From: Halichondria panicea
Lineage: Eukaryota; Porifera; Demospongiae; Suberitida; Halichondriidae
NCBI RefSeq assembly: GCF_963675165.1
Contig: NC_087379.1
Span: 3,414,201-3,478,200 of the forward strand
DNA length: 64,000 nucleotides
Reading direction: 5' to 3'
This document shows positions 59,501-64,000 of this stretch, piece by piece. How positions within the stretch are numbered: the stretch's first letter is position 1; every line of letters starts with the position of its first letter. Below the pieces are notes generated by a model. It was not told where the DNA came from, made no database searches, and saw only the letters and a program-made list of their open reading frames with translations. A program made the translations under genes and the position numbers.

Positions 59501-62025
59501 GAATTATAAAAATGACCACTACATGTAGAATTGCTTTGAAATACTAAGATAAGGTTCCTCCCTCTGCGTCATAGCATCTTGTGGCAAGTTATGAAATGGG
59601 GGTGGGTTGTGACATGCCGTGTGTACATAAATCTAGTGCAGCAGTACTGCCTGCAAGATGCTACTCACTTGCACAGACCTGTGAATAACGTTGTGACGCA
59701 ATGATTCATGGCTTTCCCCCTCGTTTGTTTCAGTGCTTTCCCTGGCCTATCTTAGCAATTTTCACATTACAAACCTTTTTGTAGGATGTATTAATAAAAT
59801 GTATCGTGAGCTATGTTACTACGTACCATATTACTAGAATGTTTTGCGAGCATCAAACATTTGCGAACTTGCGAGGGTTGATCAATTCGTAACAATAAAA
59901 TCCGCGAAACCTACTACTACATGTAAATACACACGATCCTTGCCAGAACGCAATAGTTAGATCGCAACGAGTCAAATTTTCTGCTGATTTGGCTCATTCG
60001 CAAAGGTTTTTCACCAGCAAAATATTCTAGTAATACGTACGGTACATGCATACATAATTTATTATCATGTAGGGAGGCATAGTAACAGTTATGCTCTTGA
60101 TGTGTCACTCCCCCCTCTGGCTGACACTGAAGACAGTGAATTTCTCCATCACCAGCCATACATCTTGAGAGGTTTACGAGACCCTACTACTCTAACTAAG
60201 GCACCTGGACCTTCTGGAGCTAAGGTGGGTACCATAGAAGATGTTTACAACACGATTCATATTTTTTCTTACTGTATAGTTCCTTAGATTTAAACATTCA
60301 AGCTCCAATCTCCCAGCTACTTTACCTCAAGTCAGTGGCAACCTTTCTGGAGTAATGCAGATTCGTTCAGTCTCTCTTCAACATAGACTTCCATCTGTGT
60401 AAGTTAATTTTACACAAACAAATGAAGCTAAGATTAGCTGAGCGGTTGTTAGAGCGGTTTCTATATAATATTAGCTACAGGCTATGAACATTTCCAGGTT
60501 GGCTACAGGCTGTGAAATTCTCCTGGTTGGGTGTAATTATGCCTCGATGCGCATACGCAAGCGAGGTATACGGTAGTGTGTTTGTTTGTGTGTGTGTGTG
60601 TGTATGCATGTGTGTGTCTGCATGTGTGTATGCATGCCTGTGTGTCTGTGTGTGTAGATCGACTGCTACGGCTGCTCAAGGATCAATGAAGTGCAAGTAA
60701 GAGGCTTCTAGTCATGTTTTTTTTGGATTTTAATTTGTGGATTTGCAAAATAATGCTTGGTTATGCGTAGTTTTGCTTACTTGAAATGCCATATTGCAGA
60801 AGAGTGTGTAAAAAACTTGTCCATGTAGTGTTGCTACTCCACTTAGTAGTTGCTCTACACTAGAACGCTAGCTATTCTTACTGATTCTGGATTCTGCTTG
60901 CATGCATTCATACAAAAATGTTTATCATAATAATTATAATGTGTATATAATCAGCAATACGTAGCTATAGTATAGTTTTGACACCTCACTGTGATTCTGG
61001 ATTCTGCTTGCATGCATTCATACAAAAATGTTTATCATGATATAATGTGTATAATTAGCAATAGCTAGTATAGCTTTATAATATGTATAGTTTTGACACC
61101 TTCACCGAGGCATCAGCACTCACACGGTGCTTTCATTCTTTCATTACCCTTGAATTTTGATTGTTAGGCTTTTCCATTACCTTGAATTTTTGATTATCAC
61201 TTTTAAAATTAGAATTATATGGCAGACTCATAAAGAGCAAAATACTTTTTTACAAATAGGGTCACTGACGTCAGCCGAGAAGGGACACCTTTGATATTCA
61301 GACCTGGTACAAGTGTGGGATCTCATGCACCAAAGAGCAACACTCCCTTACCCCTTAAATTTTCGGACTTGCAGCTACAATCTGGCCCCGGGGCGCGCCT
61401 CATGTCTAGCAGGGTAACGAGCAGAAGAAATGTTTCCCTGAAACCAATTGACAGACCAAAAACACCTGCAATAGACAGCTGTATTCGAGGATTTAAATTG
61501 TCCACAAATGTTTCTATGTCTTCACCACCGTCAACACCATTCACAAGAAACAATCAACTACCCCCGTTGGAAACAACTCTTAGTAGTGTAACCAATATCA
61601 GCTATACCAATAGCTTTGAAAAATCTCCTCCATTTCAGCTACGAACCAGTGCTCGTGACAAGAACCGTGTAACATTTAATTCTAGGATTATTAGTGCAGC
61701 AGATTTCCAAGATACTTGGAAAAACAAAGTCACCATGTCAGAAGATATTCGCCCAAGCACAACATCAACTTCATGTAGACAGGATGGACCCCCAAAATCA
61801 GTTGGTAGAAAATGTTCTGAACAGGCACTGCAATTTTATGGTAACATGACAGTTGTTGGACATGCTGCTGCACATCATGGTACTGTTATCGACCGAAATG
61901 ATGTGATAGACATTACTGCGTCTAAAGACAGATTCACTCTGAGCATAGCTGAGGATAGTGAACATATGGACTCCGATACACAAGCTTTTACAATCACTGG
62001 AACATCTGGATTGTTTAGTAAGTAA
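56518..62025 (+). CDS. FAM149-family protein (DUF3719), 10 exons, 621 aa
   Basis: Exons: 56518-56543, 56608-56833, 56902-57041, 58198-58317, 58369-58421, 58768-58840, 58904-59094, 60073-60224, 60280-60398, 61260-62025; all GT-AG and phase-consistent. Recognisable segments are SGRYSTNSWGADEALFEKE (about 72-90), EECNQWSANFPHL (about 118-130) and the DUF3719 core LPPLTPN...VFDQIWNE (about 233-257). The C-terminal half is Ser/Thr/Pro-rich and disordered-looking. Human FAM149B1 is of similar length, is linked to cilia and is mutated in a Joubert-type ciliopathy; FAM149A is less known. No membrane or catalytic motif is visible. The last codons, AGT AAG TAA, overlap a perfect donor (GTAAGT at 62020-62025), so a further exon beyond the window model is possible. 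Family assignment is strong; A versus B is not resolved. Confidence 0.9.
57507..57663 (-). repeat. Fragment of the TTACTAGAATG MITE family
   Basis: Reverse-complement match to about 59900-60003 (shared GCGAATGAGCCAAATCAGCA and GCGTTCTGGCAAGGAT), ending GCTCGCAAAACATTCTAATA. It lies in the FAM149-like intron before exon 58198-58317. Confidence 0.6.
57825..58190 (+). repeat. Family C repeat, left-truncated
   Basis: The interior (CAAAATAATGCTTCGTTCTC onward) matches 45600-45840, and the right end is intact (CACCGAGGCATCAGCACCCG, CGGTGCTTTAATTT). The splice acceptor TATACAG of exon 58198-58317 follows within a few bases. Confidence 0.7.
59831..60033. mobile_element. MITE with TTACTAGAATGTTTTGC termini
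   Basis: Inverted ends TTACTAGAATGTTTTGC and GCAAAATATTCTAGTAA, flanked by TA on each side. In the FAM149-like intron before exon 60073-60224. Other fragments are at 6404-6575 and 57507-57663. Confidence 0.75.
60538..61137 (+). mobile_element. Family C element with an internal duplication
   Basis: Left end ATGCCTCGATGCGCATACGC with CAAGCGAGGTATACGGTAGT, then a (GT)n-rich stretch; right end CACCGAGGCATCAGCACTCA then CGGTGCTTTCATT. A block with CTGATTCTGGATTCTGCTTG-type sequence occurs twice (about 60889-60985 and 60990-61095). It lies in the last FAM149-like intron, about 120 bp before exon 61260-62025. Confidence 0.72.
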
Positions 62026-63055
62026 TATCTACTACTAAGAGCAATTGTTGTAAGCATGTTGTAGTATACCCATGCATGCATGTAAAGAAATCAATGATGA
62101 AAACCTTTAGCAGGCTTGCAGCTAGTTTTTATGCCTCGGTGCGTATTCCTCGGTGTGTATTCCTTGGAGCACCCTCGCGAAAATAAGCCCATCTTGAATA
62201 AACACCCATCCCCTCTTTTGCTTTGAAGTTCTTGCATGAGGGTATTTTCACTCGATTATAAGCCCACCCAGAATGAAGAGTTGAGCATGCGCAGTAGCTG
62301 AATGCCACATGTTCACTATTATGTTCACTATTATCTTAGTGAAGAAAGGAAGTTTTAGGTAGTAGCTAGTAAGACTACATAATGTATACTCCTTGAACTT
62401 TCTCTGTAATGGACACTTATGCTGACTTCTACTTTACCGTTCAGTTGGTCACAGCTGCGAGAGATCATAAAGACACCTCAAGCTTTGTAATTTATTATAT
62501 AATAGATTCGTTGAAGAAAAGAATACAATTTTTAGAGTCTTCGGTACAAGCATGCGCAAGCAAAATATACGCTAGTGTGTTTGTGTGTGTGTCTGTGTAG
62601 ACTATAGGCTACAGCTGCTCGAAGATCAATGATGTTTTCTTGGATTTGCAAAATAATGCTTGGTTCTCTTATAGAGGCCGGGTTCCACTGTAATTAAGCC
62701 ACCCAAGTAAAGGAACATAATTATAGCACTTAATTAAAACGAACCAACTCATTATTATTATACATGTATACTACAATCACGTGTCACTACTAATAATTGA
62801 TCAGCTGTTAGTAGGATACAGTAGACTCTCATTAATCCGGAATAGCGAGGTAGCCGCATTTCAGAACATAGCCAAGGCTAAAAAATGATCTTACCTTTTC
62901 TAGTGCTATCAATGATTTTGTGGTAACCGCATGCGGTCTAGTCACTTAAGTTGCCACAAATATCGTGGCACGAGTCTCTACATGGAGTTTTACCAGTCTA
63001 CTGTTTGCCGTGCAACAGTGACGACTTTTGTGAGTCTACTCTCCAATAGCTATAT
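62026..63055. other. Spacer downstream of the FAM149-like gene
   Basis: Positions about 62165-62310 carry a repeat with CGCGAAAATA...CCCACCCAGAA...GAGCATGCGCAGTAG that also occurs near 53130-53235. A left-end relic of family C is at about 62545-62640. AATAAA near 62197 lies inside the first repeat and may not be a true polyadenylation signal. No gene seen. Confidence 0.45.
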
Positions 63056-63350
63056 GTAGGTCAATGGGGGTGATCACAAACATAAGAAAAGTCTGCATCA
63101 TATTCCGTATACTGGCCATGCAGTACTGCATGGCATAGGTAGTTTATTACGGCCAGATATGACGTTTTGGGTGTGGTTTGACAGATAAAAATAATGAAGC
63201 TATAATTAATAATGTAGGTCAATGGGGGTGATCGCAAACATAAGAAAAGTCTGCATCGTCTATTCCGTATACTGGCCATGCAGTACTGGCATAGGTTTTT
63301 AATGTATGTTTATTACGGCCAGATATGACGTTTTAGGTGTGGTTTGACTA
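63056..63350 (+). repeat. Tandem duplication of a segment of about 130 bp
   Basis: 63056-63182 and 63213-63349 are near-identical direct copies, both containing GTCAATGGGGGTGATC, TTCCGTATACTGGCCATGCA and GGCCAGATATGACGTTTT. They differ by small indels. No coding frame. Confidence 0.8.
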
Positions 63351-63390
63351 ATGAGCTCGAGCATAATGATCCATTACAGAGGAGGGAGGA

Positions 63391-63984
63391 CACGATTAGC
63401 TCTAATTAGCTAATTATCGCGACCTTTTATTTGAACAATTCATCTTTTCTTTCTTTATAACCTCTACATAATTATTGAGCTAGAGCGAAGTAAGCCTTTT
63501 CTCCTACTGGAGGTACCCCTATGGCCAAGTTGTCAGGACCTGAAGGTAATAGGACCCCTATAAGAAGCACCTCAAGTACTCCTATCTCTAAGATCCCTGT
63601 GAGAAGCATCCCAAGCACTCTGATCTTGTCTATGTGAGAAGCACTCTCGATCCTGTCTCCAGGATCCCTATGAGGAGCACCCAGGCACTCCTGTCTCCAA
63701 GATCCCTGTGAGAAGCACCCCAGGCACTCCTGTCTCTGTGATAAAGCTGCAACATGGAATTGTTTAGTTCAGAGTGTCTCCAACATGAAGAACATCAATG
63801 ACACTTACAGTCTCAGCTTCTAGCACCCCTTTATTTTTATAGTTTGCTCTGTGCCTGGCTGTCACTCATACTACAGTACTGTTCTAGCTGTGTGTCCCAA
63901 TATGTAGAGGTTATAAATAAAGAAATGAATCGTTCAAAGTATTTCATTATAAAAGGTCGTGATAATTAGATAAAGGTTAATCGT
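63391..63984. mobile_element. Large inverted-repeat element carrying a minisatellite
   Basis: Arms of about 80 bp (63391-63470 and 63901-63984) are diverged inverted copies, beginning CACGATTA and ending TAATCGTG. Between them, about 63550-63745, a unit of roughly 39 bp (AGATCCCTGTGAGAAGCACC-type) is repeated about five times. No protein frame spans it. It looks like a non-autonomous TIR element that has captured or grown a minisatellite. Confidence 0.65.
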
Positions 63985-64000
63985 GCCATTATCCTCGAGA

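Noticed and set aside
1-64000. CRISPR arrays, bacterial operons, rRNA or tRNA genes
   Set aside because: No regularly spaced repeat-spacer pattern and no ribosome-site-led gene clusters. No cloverleaf or rRNA segment was recognised by eye, though a tRNA scan was not possible. The genome is clearly eukaryotic.

Overview
The window is nuclear DNA from an animal. All the genes are split into many exons with GT-AG introns, and every cellular gene I recognise belongs to a metazoan family: ACK-type tyrosine kinase, vigilin, interferon regulatory factor (IRF), TPRG1/TPRG1L and FAM149. Small genes packed close together, introns full of short inverted-repeat elements, and these early-animal gene versions make a demosponge (Amphimedon-like) my best guess. 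That is an inference, because no search was possible.

Layout. 1-2176: repeats, including a 762-bp terminal-inverted-repeat element. 2177-10774 (minus): an 11-exon ACK-like kinase with SAM, kinase, SH3, CRIB and UBA modules (963 aa). 11462-33286 (plus): a 21-exon vigilin with 15 KH-type units (1248 aa), starting head-to-head about 690 bp from the kinase. 33666-36256 (plus): a six-exon IRF (617 aa), 380 bp behind vigilin. 37406-51845 (minus): scattered exons of one or more unrecognised genes, interrupted by a repeat-rich stretch that contains a complete, very recent Ty3/Gypsy LTR retrotransposon (39637-44122). 52187-56323 (minus): a five-exon TPRG1L-like hSac2-domain protein (285 aa). 56518-62025 (plus): a ten-exon FAM149-like protein (621 aa) that shares a 194-bp divergent promoter with the TPRG1L-like gene. 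62026-64000: repeats, including a large hairpin element carrying a minisatellite.

The exon models for the five recognised genes were joined by hand. In each, every splice site is GT-AG and reading phases match across all junctions, so each total length is a whole number of codons. The kinase, vigilin and IRF have separate known roles (endocytic/Cdc42 signalling, RNA binding, transcription). I see no operon-like functional link between them; shared spacing and divergent promoters look like genome compaction.

The most notable signals are in the mobile DNA. Five complete elements with TAGCCTC...GAGGCTA-type ends have 9-10 bp target-site duplications, which suggests a Mutator-like family. The terminus of another repeat family recurs just upstream of 3' splice sites in two genes. 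One LTR element has two LTRs that differ by only a 4-bp indel.
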